From Candidatus Sulfopaludibacter sp. SbA3 (GTDB taxonomy: Bacteria; Acidobacteriota; Vicinamibacteria; Vicinamibacterales; UBA2999), in the NCBI GenBank assembly GCA_945903265.1, contig CAMDNQ010000007.1, forward strand, positions 106,555 through 170,554: DNA of 64,000 nt, in the 5' to 3' direction. The first letter of the stretch is position 1. Every line of letters begins with the position of its first letter. Both the position numbers and the translations under genes were made by a program. Shown in pieces: positions 16,225-24,684 of this stretch. The notes beneath the pieces were generated by a model. The model had not been told where the DNA came from. It saw only the letters and a list, made by a program, of their open reading frames with translations, and did not search any database.

Positions 16225-18456
16225 GTGCCTGATCGCCGCTCTGAGCGCCTCGTACGTGTGGCCGTGGTTGCCGGCGTTCTTGTCACGCTTGCCGCCGAAT
16301 CATCCCTGGCACAGGAGCCGCGGGCGGCGCCCGCCGGGCGCCGCGTGATGTCGGCCGAACGCCTGCGAGACGGCGAGCGGGTCGTCCTCGACGGCGTGCT
16401 CGACGAGGCGGCCTGGATGCGCGCGCAGCCGGCCGCCGATTTCATTCAGCAGGATCCGATCCTGGGCGGCACCCCGACCGAACGCACCGAGGTCCGCATC
16501 CTCTTCGATACCGAGCGCCTGTACATGGGCGTGTACTGCTTCGACTCCGAGCCGGATGATCTCCGCGGGAACGCCATGAAGCGCGACGCGTTCCTGCCCG
16601 CCGACGATCGGTTCATGTGGACGATGGACACGTTCCTGAACCAGCAGAGCGGGTACTTCTTCGAGATGAATCCGGCAGGGCTGATGGCGGATTCGCTCAT
16701 GGGCGCCGGCGGCATGGACCGCGCGTGGGACGGCATCTGGAACGCGCGCGTGCGCGTGACCGACACCGGGTGGACCATCGAAATCGAGATTCCGTTCCGC
16801 ACGCTGAACTTCGATCCCACCGCCCCCGCCTGGGGCATCAACTTCCAGCGGACCATCCGCCGCAAGAACGAAGAAAACCTCTGGACGGGTCACGAGAGGA
16901 ATCAGGGTCTCTTCCGCATGGCGAATGCGGGACTGTTGCTCGGCCTCAGCAATGTCACCCAGGGCCATGGCCTGGACATCAAGCCGTACGTCGCGTCGAC
17001 GACATTCGATGCGCCAGGTGCGACCCCAGCCCGGGCACTGAACACGGACACCAACGTCGGGGTCGACCTGGTCTACAACCTCACTCCGGATCTCCGGGCG
17101 AACCTGACGGTCAACACCGACTTCGCGCAGACGGAAGTGGATCAGCGGCTGGTAAATCTCACGCGATTCCCGCTGTTCTTTCCCGAGAAGCGCGACTTCT
17201 TTCTGGACGGCTCCACCTTTTTCCGTCCCGAACAGATGACCGGAGTGGTGCAGCCCTTCTTCAGCCGCCGGATCGGCCTCGACGAGAACGGCGCGCCCCA
17301 GAAGATCGACCTTGGCGCCAAGCTCACGGGACAGGTGGGTGCCCAGGACGTCGGATTTCTGCACGTGCGGACCGCGGAGGAAGGGCTCGCGCCGGGGGAG
17401 GACTTCAGTGTGCTGCGCGTCAAGCGCCGCGTCCTGGCGCAGTCGTACGTCGGGACTTTCTTCAGCCGGCGGCACGCCAGAGGGAGCCGTCGGCCCAACG
17501 ACCGACCCGACGACCGGCTGACCGCCGGCTTCGATGCACATCTCGAGACATCCCGCTTTCGCGGCAACAGCAACCTGGAGCTGTCGGGATTCTTTGTCTG
17601 GAACAGCAATCCGCTGAACACCGGAGACAACAGGACGTACGGCGCGCAGGTCGACTATCCCAACGACCGCTGGAGCGGCCGCTTCACGTTCACCGAAGTG
17701 CAGCCGAACGTGAACCCGGCGGTCGGCTTCACGCGTCGGCGCGGCTTCCGCGAGTACAACTCGAACGTGCGCTTCGCGCCGCGGCCGGCAGGGCATCCGC
17801 TGATCCGCCAGTTCACGTTTTCGTCGGCCAACGATGTCAAGAGCGGCATGGACAACCGCCTGCTGACGCGCGTGGTGGACGTCACCGCGTTCCGAATGCA
17901 GCTGCACTCGCAGGACAGCGTCGAAATCCACGTCGTCCCCAGCTACGAGCGGCTCGAGCGCGATTTCGAGATCAGCCAGGGCGTTGTCCTCAGGACGGGC
18001 GGCACGCACTCGTTCACGCGGTACAGATTTCAGGCCGCCAGCGCGGATCAGCGCGTGCTTTCCACGCAATCCAGCGTCGAAGTCGGCCGATTCTTTTCCG
18101 GGGAACGGCAGGAAGTGATTACCAGGCTTGCCCTCAGGCCGCGGCCCGGCGTGTTGCTCAACCTCGAAGGTGAGTGGAACGGAGTGGATTTACCGGAAGG
18201 ACGCTTCGAGACGCGCGTGCTTCGTGCGATTGCCGACACCCAGTTCAGCCCGTGGATCTACCTGGTCAACAACATCCAATTCGATTCAGTCAGCGCCAAC
18301 ATCGGGTGGCAGGCGCGCCTGCGCTGGATCCTGCGGCCAGGCAACGACCTCTTCGTGGTCTATCTGCACAACTGGCATGACGACGTCCTGGAGAATCGGT
18401 TCATGACCGTCGAGCGCCGCGCGGCCACCAAGTTCGTCTATACGCACCGGTTCTAG
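16225..18456 (+). CDS. DUF5916 outer-membrane protein with family 9-like carbohydrate-binding domain
   Basis: The protein has 743 residues. Residues 1-30 are a signal peptide. An N-terminal beta sandwich resembling CBM9 follows (V-L-D-G-V-L-D-E-A-A-W, then L-Y-M-G-V-Y-C-F-D), then a long DUF5916 region with alternating strands and the family marker F-P-E-K-R-D-F-F-L. The protein ends in Phe, typical of an outer-membrane barrel. Function is unknown; such proteins are common in Acidobacteriota and Bacteroidota and may bind surface glycans or peptides. The GTG start lies 12 bases after a TATTCT box without a ribosome site. A second member starts at 62579. Confidence 0.85.
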   Translation: MPDRRSERLVRVAVVAGVLVTLAAESSLAQEPRAAPAGRRVMSAERLRDGERVVLDGVLDEAAWMRAQPAADFIQQDPILGGTPTERTEVRILFDTERLYMGVYCFDSEPDDLRGNAMKRDAFLPADDRFMWTMDTFLNQQSGYFFEMNPAGLMADSLMGAGGMDRAWDGIWNARVRVTDTGWTIEIEIPFRTLNFDPTAPAWGINFQRTIRRKNEENLWTGHERNQGLFRMANAGLLLGLSNVTQGHGLDIKPYVASTTFDAPGATPARALNTDTNVGVDLVYNLTPDLRANLTVNTDFAQTEVDQRLVNLTRFPLFFPEKRDFFLDGSTFFRPEQMTGVVQPFFSRRIGLDENGAPQKIDLGAKLTGQVGAQDVGFLHVRTAEEGLAPGEDFSVLRVKRRVLAQSYVGTFFSRRHARGSRRPNDRPDDRLTAGFDAHLETSRFRGNSNLELSGFFVWNSNPLNTGDNRTYGAQVDYPNDRWSGRFTFTEVQPNVNPAVGFTRRRGFREYNSNVRFAPRPAGHPLIRQFTFSSANDVKSGMDNRLLTRVVDVTAFRMQLHSQDSVEIHVVPSYERLERDFEISQGVVLRTGGTHSFTRYRFQAASADQRVLSTQSSVEVGRFFSGERQEVITRLALRPRPGVLLNLEGEWNGVDLPEGRFETRVLRAIADTQFSPWIYLVNNIQFDSVSANIGWQARLRWILRPGNDLFVVYLHNWHDDVLENRFMTVERRAATKFVYTHRF

Positions 18457-18465
18457 CCGCTCGCG

Positions 18466-18471
18466 TAGAAT
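18466..18471 (+). promoter_or_regulatory. -10 box TAGAAT exactly 6 bases before gltX
   Basis: TAGAAT ends 6 bases before the GTG start at 18478, which would place the transcription start at the first base of the start codon. No Shine-Dalgarno sequence is present. This suggests a leaderless mRNA. Confidence 0.5.
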
Positions 18472-18477
18472 GGCGCG

Positions 18478-19944
18478 GTGCCTCCGCGCGTCAGGTTTGC
18501 TCCGTCTCCCACCGGTTTCCTTCACGTGGGCGGCGCGCGCACCGCGCTCTTCAACTGGCTGTTCGCGAAACATCACGGCGGCACGTTCGTGCTGCGGATC
18601 GAAGACACCGACGTCGAACGCTCGTCCGACGACATGGTCGCGGGGATCCTCGAAGGTCTGCGCTGGCTGGGGCTCCAGTGGGATGAGGGTCCGGAGGTCG
18701 GCGGACCGCACGGTGCGTACTTCCAGTCGCAGCGGCTCGATCGCTATCGCGCAGCGGCGGCGGCGCTCGTCGCCGGGGGCCACGCGTACTCCTGCTACTG
18801 CTCCCTGGAACGGCTGCGCGAGGAACGCGACACGGCCGAGGCACGCGGCGAGGCGTGGCAGTACGACCGCGCGTGCCTGCGTCTGCCTCCCGAGCGCATC
18901 GCCGCGCTCGAAGCCACGGGCGCCCCGCGCGCCATCCGGTTCAAGGTGCCAGAGACAACCACCGCCTTCGCCGATGCGGTGCACGGGCGGATTGCGTTCG
19001 ACACGCGCACCATCGAGGATTTCGTCGTGCTGCGATCCGACGGCCACCCGACCTACCACCTGTCGGTCGTCGTCGACGACATCGACATGCAGATCACGCA
19101 CGTGATCCGCGGCGACGATCACATATCGAACACGCCCAAGCACGTCATGCTGTTCGAGGCGATGGCCGCGCCCGTGCCTGTCTTCGCGCACGTGCCGCTG
19201 ATTCTCGGCGCCGACAAGAAGCGCCTCAGCAAGCGGCACGGGGCGACGTCGGTCACCGAGTACCGGCGGCAGGGCTATCTGCCTGACGCAATGGTGAACT
19301 TCTTGGCGCTGCTCGGATGGTCTCCGGGGGATGACCGCGAGGTCATGTCGCTCGACGATCTGACCGCCGCGTTTTCGCTGGAAGGGATCAGCGGAGGGAA
19401 CGCGGTCTTCAACACCGAAAAACTCGACTGGATGAACGGGCAGTACATCGCGAAGCTTCCGGTCGATCGGCTCGCGGCCGCTGTCGTTCCGCTGATGACC
19501 GATGCCGGCGTTCCCGTGCCCGCCGCGAGCGAGTGGGTCCACAGCCTTCTGGAGCTGCTGCGTCCCCGCGCCAGGCGGCTCGTCGACTTCGTCGAGCTGG
19601 CGAGGCCGTATCTCGTCGACACCGTCGACTACCAGCCCGAGGCCGTCGAAAAGCACCTGGGCATCCCCAACCTGGGCGATCACCTCGCCGCGCTCGCCAT
19701 GGCGCTACGGACCACGGATCCCTTCGATGAGCCACATGTGGAAGCGGCGGTGCGTGGAACGGCAGCTGATCGGGCAATAAAGGCCGGGGTGCTCATCCAC
19801 GCGGTACGGGTCGCGGCGACCGGTAGAACGACCAGTCCAGGTCTTTTCGAGGTGCTGGCCCTGCTGGGTCGCGACCGCACGGTTCAGCGAATCGAAGAGC
19901 TCGTCAACTTTCTTGCCACGCGGACCGCACAAAGCTTTTCCTGA
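18478..19944 (+). CDS. gltX: glutamate--tRNA ligase
   Basis: This class I aminoacyl-tRNA synthetase charges tRNA-Glu (or tRNA-Gln when non-discriminating). It has 488 residues. The HIGH-type motif is in P-S-P-T-G-F-L-H-V-G-G, the KMSKS-type loop is K-R-L-S-K-R-H-G near residue 243, and the I-E-D-T-D segment marks the active site. The C-terminal helical anticodon-binding half is full length. The GTG start is fixed by homology and by the adjacent -10-like box. It probably forms its own transcription unit ended by the hairpin at 19971. Confidence 0.96.
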   Translation: MPPRVRFAPSPTGFLHVGGARTALFNWLFAKHHGGTFVLRIEDTDVERSSDDMVAGILEGLRWLGLQWDEGPEVGGPHGAYFQSQRLDRYRAAAAALVAGGHAYSCYCSLERLREERDTAEARGEAWQYDRACLRLPPERIAALEATGAPRAIRFKVPETTTAFADAVHGRIAFDTRTIEDFVVLRSDGHPTYHLSVVVDDIDMQITHVIRGDDHISNTPKHVMLFEAMAAPVPVFAHVPLILGADKKRLSKRHGATSVTEYRRQGYLPDAMVNFLALLGWSPGDDREVMSLDDLTAAFSLEGISGGNAVFNTEKLDWMNGQYIAKLPVDRLAAAVVPLMTDAGVPVPAASEWVHSLLELLRPRARRLVDFVELARPYLVDTVDYQPEAVEKHLGIPNLGDHLAALAMALRTTDPFDEPHVEAAVRGTAADRAIKAGVLIHAVRVAATGRTTSPGLFEVLALLGRDRTVQRIEELVNFLATRTAQSFS

Positions 19945-19970
19945 ATAATTTACCCAGTTACACGGTTGCT

Positions 19971-19997
19971 GATGGCACGCCGATATTGCGTGCCATC
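19971..19997 (+). terminator. stem-loop after gltX
   Basis: A perfect 10-base inverted repeat, GATGGCACGC and GCGTGCCATC, encloses a 7-base loop. There is no T-run after it, so it would act as a Rho-assisted or weak terminator or an mRNA-stabilising end. The rest of 19945-20168 holds no gene that I can see. Confidence 0.6.
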
Positions 19998-20168
19998 GCG
20001 TCGGACGGTATTTCCCTTCGATCTAAGTGCCTCTACTGCTGAGAGTTAGCGGCACTCACTCCTGAGCCGTGGCACCTCAGTTGCAGCCGACCTGCCCGAA
20101 CGAGGCTGGCCCGGCCGTGTCGTGGAGGCGCGGGGGTGCCGGCAGGTAATTAGTGGCAGGAGGTCAGT

Positions 20169-20441
20169 GTGGCTAAAGAGGATCGCGGATTCGCCTCGAT
20201 GGATCGCGTGAAGCAGCGCGAGATTGCCAGCAAAGGCGGCAAGGCAGCCCACCAGAAGGGCACCGCTCACGAGTGGACGAGCGAAGAGGCGCGCGAGGCC
20301 GGCCGCAAGGGCGGGATGGCAAGCCATCGCCGTCGCAAGGAACTGGGCGAGGGAGAGACGGACGTTACCGGCGCGGCAGGCAGCGAGTCCCCGATGGACG
20401 AGCGCTCCGGCGGCGACGATTCCAGCGAGCAGATTCGCTAG
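20169..20441 (+). CDS. KGG-motif stress protein
   Basis: This 90-residue, very hydrophilic protein has two copies of the K-G-G repeat seen in general stress proteins of the Con-10/GsiB type: I-A-S-K-G-G-K-A-A-H and A-G-R-K-G-G-M-A-S-H. Such proteins are thought to be disordered protectants made under desiccation or starvation. A good AGGAGG site lies 6-7 bases before the GTG start. The second half is acidic and Ser-rich. It stands between gltX and tRNA-Gln as a single gene. Confidence 0.85.
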   Translation: MAKEDRGFASMDRVKQREIASKGGKAAHQKGTAHEWTSEEAREAGRKGGMASHRRRKELGEGETDVTGAAGSESPMDERSGGDDSSEQIR

Positions 20442-20562
20442 CAGTTCTTCGAGTTAGGCCGGCGACATTTCGAGCGGCCGGGCGTGCATTGCGTTGCGCC
20501 GGGCCGCTTCTTCTTTGTACAATCAGTGGTTCCTGCGGCCAGGGTGCTTCCGCACCTACTAC

Positions 20563-20636
20563 TGGGAGGTCGTTCAACGGTAGGACACCACGCTCTGGAC
20601 GTGGTTATTGGGGTTCGAATCCCTACCTCCCAGCCA
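20563..20636 (+). tRNA. tRNA-Gln (CTG anticodon), CCA encoded
   Basis: The acceptor stem TGGGAGG pairs with CCTCCCA, followed by discriminator G and an encoded CCA. The anticodon arm CCACGCTCTGGACGTGG carries CTG, and the T arm holds GTTCGAATC. All stems pair. Confidence 0.96.
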
Positions 20637-20676
20637 CACACAAGAAAAAGGCCGGTCTCAGCATGGAAATCCGGCA

Positions 20677-21029
20677 ATGAGTCTGGGAGTCCCCGCATCG
20701 GCGGCCACTCCAGTGGGTCGGTTCCGCATCGTGGCCTTCTGGGAGGGCATCTCGTTTCTGCTCCTCCTGTTCGTGGCGATGCCACTGAAGTATGGATTCG
20801 GCGTGGACATGGGGCCGTCAGGATTGTGGGCATGGCTCACGGCGTTCTCTTCCTGGGATACGGCGTGACACTCGCCTTCGCCGCGCGGCGCCTGGGTGCG
20901 CGTCGCACCCTGCTCGCGTTCGTGCTCTCGGTCGTTCCCGGCGGGACGTTCTGGCTCGAGGCCCGACTGCGGCATGACGAGCGCGAGCTCGAATTCGAAC
21001 AGCAAGCCAGATCTGAGGGAGTCCCGTGA
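20677..21029 (+). pseudogene. DUF3817 membrane protein interrupted by a one-base frameshift
   Basis: The first frame gives the N-terminal half of a DUF3817 protein (F-R-I-V-A-F-W-E-G-I-S-F-L-L-L-L, then A-M-P-L-K-Y). The next frame gives the other half (V-R-I-V-G-M-A-H-G-V-L-F-L-G-Y, then V-V-P-G-G-T-F-W-L-E). They would join with one extra G in the run GGGG at 20811-20814, giving a normal 117-residue product. This is either a sequencing or assembly error or a real lesion. The second half stays free of stops and ends in a GTGA overlap with the S1-domain gene, which suggests a recent lesion or an error. Confidence 0.85.
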
Positions 21030-21949
21030 GCGAGCAGGAAGAAGATTTCGCGGCGATGTTCGAGGCGTCCGTCAAGGCGCGTCGAGTCACGCAGGGCCAG
21101 ACCATCGACGGGACGATTGTCGCGATCGGACCTGAGGTGGCACTGGTCAGCATCGGCGGGAAGAGCGAGGCGCAGATTGAGGTTGCCGAACTGAAGGACG
21201 AGGACGGCGACATCGAGGTGTCCCTCGGGGATCGCATTCAGGCGGTCGTCGTCTCGACCAGCGGCGGAATCACGCTGTCGCGCAAAGGCGTCCGCAATGC
21301 CGAGACGCAGCGCGAGCTGGAACACGCATTCCGGGCCGGACTCGCGGTGGACGGCAGAGTAGAGAGCGTCAACAAGGGAGGCTACGACGTGCGCATCGCC
21401 CGCGAACGTGCCTTCTGTCCGCTCTCGCAGATCGACATCGCTCGCACCACCGACCCCGCGGTCCACGTCGGCAAGACCTATACGTTCCGCATCATCGAGT
21501 ACAGGGACGGCGGCACGTCCATGGTCGTCTCGCGGCGCAAACAGCTCGAAGCGGAGCAGCGGACGAGCGCTGACGCCGTCCGCACGTCGATCGTGCCAGG
21601 CGCGGTGCTGCCAGGCCGCGTCGCGTCGGTGGTCGACTTCGGCGCCTTCATCGACCTCGGCGGAGGTATCCAGGGCCTTCTTCACATATCCGAGATGAGC
21701 TGGTCGCGCCCCGCTACTCCGGGCGCGGTGGTCGCCGTCGGCGATCAGCTCACGGTCAAAGTGCTGCGTGTGGACGAGGGCGCCGGGAAGATTTCCCTCG
21801 GGCTGAAGCAGCTGCAGGAGGATCCGCGGAGCACCGCAGGCACGGCCGCCAGTGCGACCGCACCAGAGGACGCACCCGCGCCCGGCACGGCCGCGACGTC
21901 GCTGGGGTCGCTTGGCGACAAACTGCGAGACGCGCTCAAGGGGTCTTGA
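21026..21949 (+). CDS. S1 domain RNA-binding protein
   Basis: This 307-residue protein has repeated S1 (OB-fold) domains: about residues 23-92 (G-T-I-V-A-I-G-P-E-V-A-L-V), a diverged one at about 105-170 (G-R-V-E-S-V-N-K-G-G-Y-D-V) and a canonical one at 190-262 (V-L-P-G-R-V-A-S-V-V-D-F-G-A-F-I-D-L). It is shorter than ribosomal protein S1 and resembles S1-like or Tex/YhgF-type RNA binders. The GTG start overlaps the DUF3817 stop, so translation is coupled. The tail after 262 is Ala/Pro-rich. It overlaps the convergent VOC gene by 14 bases at the 3' end. Confidence 0.88.
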   Translation: MSEQEEDFAAMFEASVKARRVTQGQTIDGTIVAIGPEVALVSIGGKSEAQIEVAELKDEDGDIEVSLGDRIQAVVVSTSGGITLSRKGVRNAETQRELEHAFRAGLAVDGRVESVNKGGYDVRIARERAFCPLSQIDIARTTDPAVHVGKTYTFRIIEYRDGGTSMVVSRRKQLEAEQRTSADAVRTSIVPGAVLPGRVASVVDFGAFIDLGGGIQGLLHISEMSWSRPATPGAVVAVGDQLTVKVLRVDEGAGKISLGLKQLQEDPRSTAGTAASATAPEDAPAPGTAATSLGSLGDKLRDALKGS

Positions 21950-22415
21950 CGGCCGCCTCGATAGCCGCGACATCAATCTTCTTCATCGTCATCATCGCGT
22001 CGAAGGCACGCTTTGCCTCACCGCCACCAGCGGCCAGCGCATCGGTGAGTGCGCGCGGCGTGATCTGCCAGGACAGGCCCCAGCGGTCCCTGCACCAGCC
22101 GCATGCGCTTTCCTGGCCGCCATTGCCGACAATCGCGTTCCAGTAACGGTCCGTCTCTTCCTGATTGTCCGTCGCGACCTGAAAGGAAAAAGCCTCGCTG
22201 TGCCGGAACGCCGGGCCGCCGTTGAGACCGAGACAGGGAATGCCCACCACGGTGAACTCCACCGTCAGCACATCGCCCTTCTTGCCGCTGGGATAGTCAC
22301 TCGGCGCCTCGTGAACAGCAGTCACTTTACTGTCCGGAAACGTGGCCGCGTAAAAACGCGCCGCGTCCTGCGCGTCTTTGTTGAACCAGAGGCAGATCGT
22401 GTTCTTTGGCTTCAT
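21936..22415 (-). CDS. VOC family protein, PhnB-like (3-demethylubiquinone 3-methyltransferase domain)
   Basis: This 159-residue protein of the vicinal oxygen chelate fold has the family start I-C-L-W-F-N-K-D-A-Q-D-A-A-R-F-Y and the later C-G-W-C-R-D-R-W-G-L-S-W-Q-I-T-P segment typical of the PhnB-like group. Despite the old domain name these proteins are not shown to be methyltransferases; their role is unknown. The start at 22415 is set by homology. Its 3' end overlaps the S1 gene by 14 bases in convergent orientation. Confidence 0.9.
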   Translation of the reverse strand: MKPKNTICLWFNKDAQDAARFYAATFPDSKVTAVHEAPSDYPSGKKGDVLTVEFTVVGIPCLGLNGGPAFRHSEAFSFQVATDNQEETDRYWNAIVGNGGQESACGWCRDRWGLSWQITPRALTDALAAGGGEAKRAFDAMMTMKKIDVAAIEAAVKTP

Positions 22416-22472
22416 GATCCGTAATATTCTCACGCGTACGCCGCCCCGTATAGCGATTGGACCGTAGTTATC

Positions 22473-23243
22473 ATGCCCATATCCGCGATGTCTCTCGTGA
22501 TCCTGATCGCAGGCGTCGCCCTGTCCGTCGCCGGGATGCTTCTCGTACGCCGCCTGATACCGCTTGAGAAGCTGTCCGAGAACAACGACTACGTCAGCTT
22601 CACCTTCTCGATACTGAGCCTGATCTACGGCATCTACCTCGCCTTCACGGTGGTGGTCGTCTGGCAGCAGTTCGAGGACGCCGAGGCGACAGTCGCGAAC
22701 GAGGTCGTCCTGCTGGCCACGGCGTGGCGCAGTGTCGAACCATTCGCACCCGACGATCGCCAGCGCATCCGGGGCCATCTCACCGACTACACCCGGGGCG
22801 TCATCGAGGAAGACTACCCGCGGATGGAGCGCGGCCTGACGTCCACGTTCAACGAGTACTACGAGCAGATCTGGTCGGACTTCTATCAGATCGAGTTTGA
22901 CAGCAGCGATGGGCGCGCCGCGATCTACTACGGGGAAGCGCTGACCCGCCTGAATGAATTCGCGATCGCGAGGCGCGCGCGCATTCTCGCGAGCAACGCG
23001 TCGCTGCCCCGGAGCATGTGGGTCCTCCTCATCATCGGCGCCGCCGGCACCATCATGTTCACGTGGTTCTACGGCACGCACTACGTGTCCGTTCAGATTG
23101 CGGCCACCACGTTCCTGTCGGCGGTGATTATCTACGCGGTGCTGCTGGTGGCGATGCTGGAGTATCCGTTCGGGAGCGGAGTACGAGTGAGCGACGAACC
23201 CTATAGAGAGGCGCTCGAACGGTTCGAAGCGCTTGAGAATTAG
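22473..23243 (+). CDS. DUF4239 bestrophin-like membrane protein
   Basis: This 256-residue integral membrane protein has four hydrophobic helices: about 5-25, 45-67, 180-200 and 205-230. The middle loop is soluble and Glu/Arg-rich. This matches DUF4239, sometimes described as bestrophin-like. It may be a channel, but that is inference. It stands alone between the divergent VOC gene and a convergent secreted-protein gene. Confidence 0.75.
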   Translation: MPISAMSLVILIAGVALSVAGMLLVRRLIPLEKLSENNDYVSFTFSILSLIYGIYLAFTVVVVWQQFEDAEATVANEVVLLATAWRSVEPFAPDDRQRIRGHLTDYTRGVIEEDYPRMERGLTSTFNEYYEQIWSDFYQIEFDSSDGRAAIYYGEALTRLNEFAIARRARILASNASLPRSMWVLLIIGAAGTIMFTWFYGTHYVSVQIAATTFLSAVIIYAVLLVAMLEYPFGSGVRVSDEPYREALERFEALEN

Positions 23244-23272
23244 CGCGCGACCGCTCGCCTCTCGAGTCCTCC

Positions 23273-23923
23273 CTACCGTCCCTCGAGCAGTCCGTACTCG
23301 ACGACCCGCGTCGTCGGGTTGCCGAACGCATCGGCGGTATAGCGGATCCGGCGCCCGTTTTCGTCGAGGATGCTCAGCGAGGGCTCGAAGAGCAGGCCCC
23401 CAGGATTCCCGTTCGGCACACGCGCTTCCATCACGTAGAGCTTCTTGTCGTGCAGGTAGATGCCGATGACCGACGTGGTCTTGTCCGCGTTCTTGATGTG
23501 CAGCTGGTGTCCCGTGATGCCGTCGATGGTCCCGATCATGTCGTAGGTGATGTCTCCGCCCATCTTGCGGTACCGCCACGCTTCCCACGACACCATCGCT
23601 CTCATCTCGGCCACGGCTTTCATCTCGGTGAGATTGACGACCGTCATCGTGTATCGGCCCGGGCCCTCATACGCGGTGTAGACGCGGGCCGGGTACTTCA
23701 GCCCCTGTCGCGACTCCCACATGGAGGTCGTGATCGCCGGCTTTTCAGGAAAGACGACGAAGAAGGAGTCGGTGCGGTCTTCGAACTCGACCCACTGCGC
23801 GCCGCCCAGGCTGGTCGACGTGCCGCGGCTGCCGGCAACCAGCGGCTCCTGGGCCATCACGCGCATGGGGAGTGCAAGGGCGGTAACAATCAGGGCGGAT
23901 GCGACGACGGTCCGTGGAACCAC
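23273..23923 (-). CDS. secreted protein of unknown function
   Basis: The protein has 216 residues with a signal peptide of about 24 residues ending A-Q-E. The mature part is a mostly beta-strand domain (W-V-E-F-E-D-R-T-D-S-F-F-V-V-F-P, then G-R-Y-T-M-T-V-V-N-L, then T-T-S-V-I-G-I-Y-L) that could be a small lipocalin-like or PsbP-like fold. No family is recognised. It lies convergent to the DUF4239 gene and divergent from a methyltransferase-like gene 28 bases away. Confidence 0.65.
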   Translation of the reverse strand: MVPRTVVASALIVTALALPMRVMAQEPLVAGSRGTSTSLGGAQWVEFEDRTDSFFVVFPEKPAITTSMWESRQGLKYPARVYTAYEGPGRYTMTVVNLTEMKAVAEMRAMVSWEAWRYRKMGGDITYDMIGTIDGITGHQLHIKNADKTTSVIGIYLHDKKLYVMEARVPNGNPGGLLFEPSLSILDENGRRIRYTADAFGNPTTRVVEYGLLEGR

Positions 23924-23951
23924 GCTTCACCTCCGGGGTTGTGAGGCGACT

Positions 23952-24653
23952 ATGATGAACTCGCGCGCCCTGCCGCGCAAGCCGGCCGTGACGTATTCCC
24001 CTGCATCAAAGACGCGGCTCACCGACCGCGATCTCGCCCGTTTTCCTGGCGAGTCTCTCTTCGAACGCCTCGCCCGCGCCGTGTGTCATGCCGGCTGCCT
24101 GCCGCGCAAGGAGCTGTACGAAGCGTGGGAAATGGCGCGCCGCGTCCGCCGCGTCTTTCGCGGCGGCCGCATTGTCGATCTGGCCGCCGGGCATGGCTTG
24201 CTCGCGCACGTGCTGCTGATTCTGGACACTTCATCCAGGAGCGCGCTGTGCGTCGATACGACGCTGCCGCCCTCGAGCGTCAAGCTTCACCAGGTGCTGG
24301 TCGAGGCCTGGCCGCGGCTGGCGGGACGGATCGCCTTCATCGAAGGCCCGCTCGAATCCGTGTCCCTGTCCGGGGACGATATCGTCGTATCGGCGCATGC
24401 GTGCGGTGCGCTCGCCGACCTCGTTCTGGATCGCGCTTCGGCTGTACGCGCCAGGATCGGCGTGCTCCCGTGCTGCCACGATCTGGCGGTCAACGACACG
24501 GGAGCGCTGGAGGGATGGGTGGATGGCCCGCTGGCTGTCGACATCGTGCGCGCCGTGCGGCTCGAACAACATGGCTACCGCGTCCGGACGCAGACGATTC
24601 CGACGTTGATCACCCCGAAGAACAGGCTGCTCCTCGGCGAGGCCCGAGCGTGA
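23952..24653 (+). CDS. methyltransferase-like protein (METTL25-type Rossmann fold)
   Basis: This 233-residue protein has the SAM-binding glycine motif V-D-L-A-A-G-H-G-L-L-A at about residue 75, a D-D-I-V-V-S-A-H-A-C-G-A-L segment (the D-x-x-x-x-x-H-A-C-G pattern of RRNAD1/METTL25 domains) and V-L-P-C-C-H-D near residue 175. This argues for a methyltransferase acting on RNA or protein; the substrate is unknown. Two adjacent ATGs (23952, 23955) are possible starts. No clear ribosome site is present. Confidence 0.75.
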   Translation: MMNSRALPRKPAVTYSPASKTRLTDRDLARFPGESLFERLARAVCHAGCLPRKELYEAWEMARRVRRVFRGGRIVDLAAGHGLLAHVLLILDTSSRSALCVDTTLPPSSVKLHQVLVEAWPRLAGRIAFIEGPLESVSLSGDDIVVSAHACGALADLVLDRASAVRARIGVLPCCHDLAVNDTGALEGWVDGPLAVDIVRAVRLEQHGYRVRTQTIPTLITPKNRLLLGEARA

Positions 24654-24684
24654 GGACCTGTATGCGCCTGCCGCGCAGGGGGAG

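Noticed and set aside
16300..18069. 589-codon minus-strand frame opposite the first DUF5916 gene
   Set aside because: No recognisable domain; antisense shadow of a well-supported coding region.
22416..23588. Long upstream extension of the VOC protein frame
   Set aside because: It lies antisense to the DUF4239 membrane protein; PhnB-like similarity begins at 22415.
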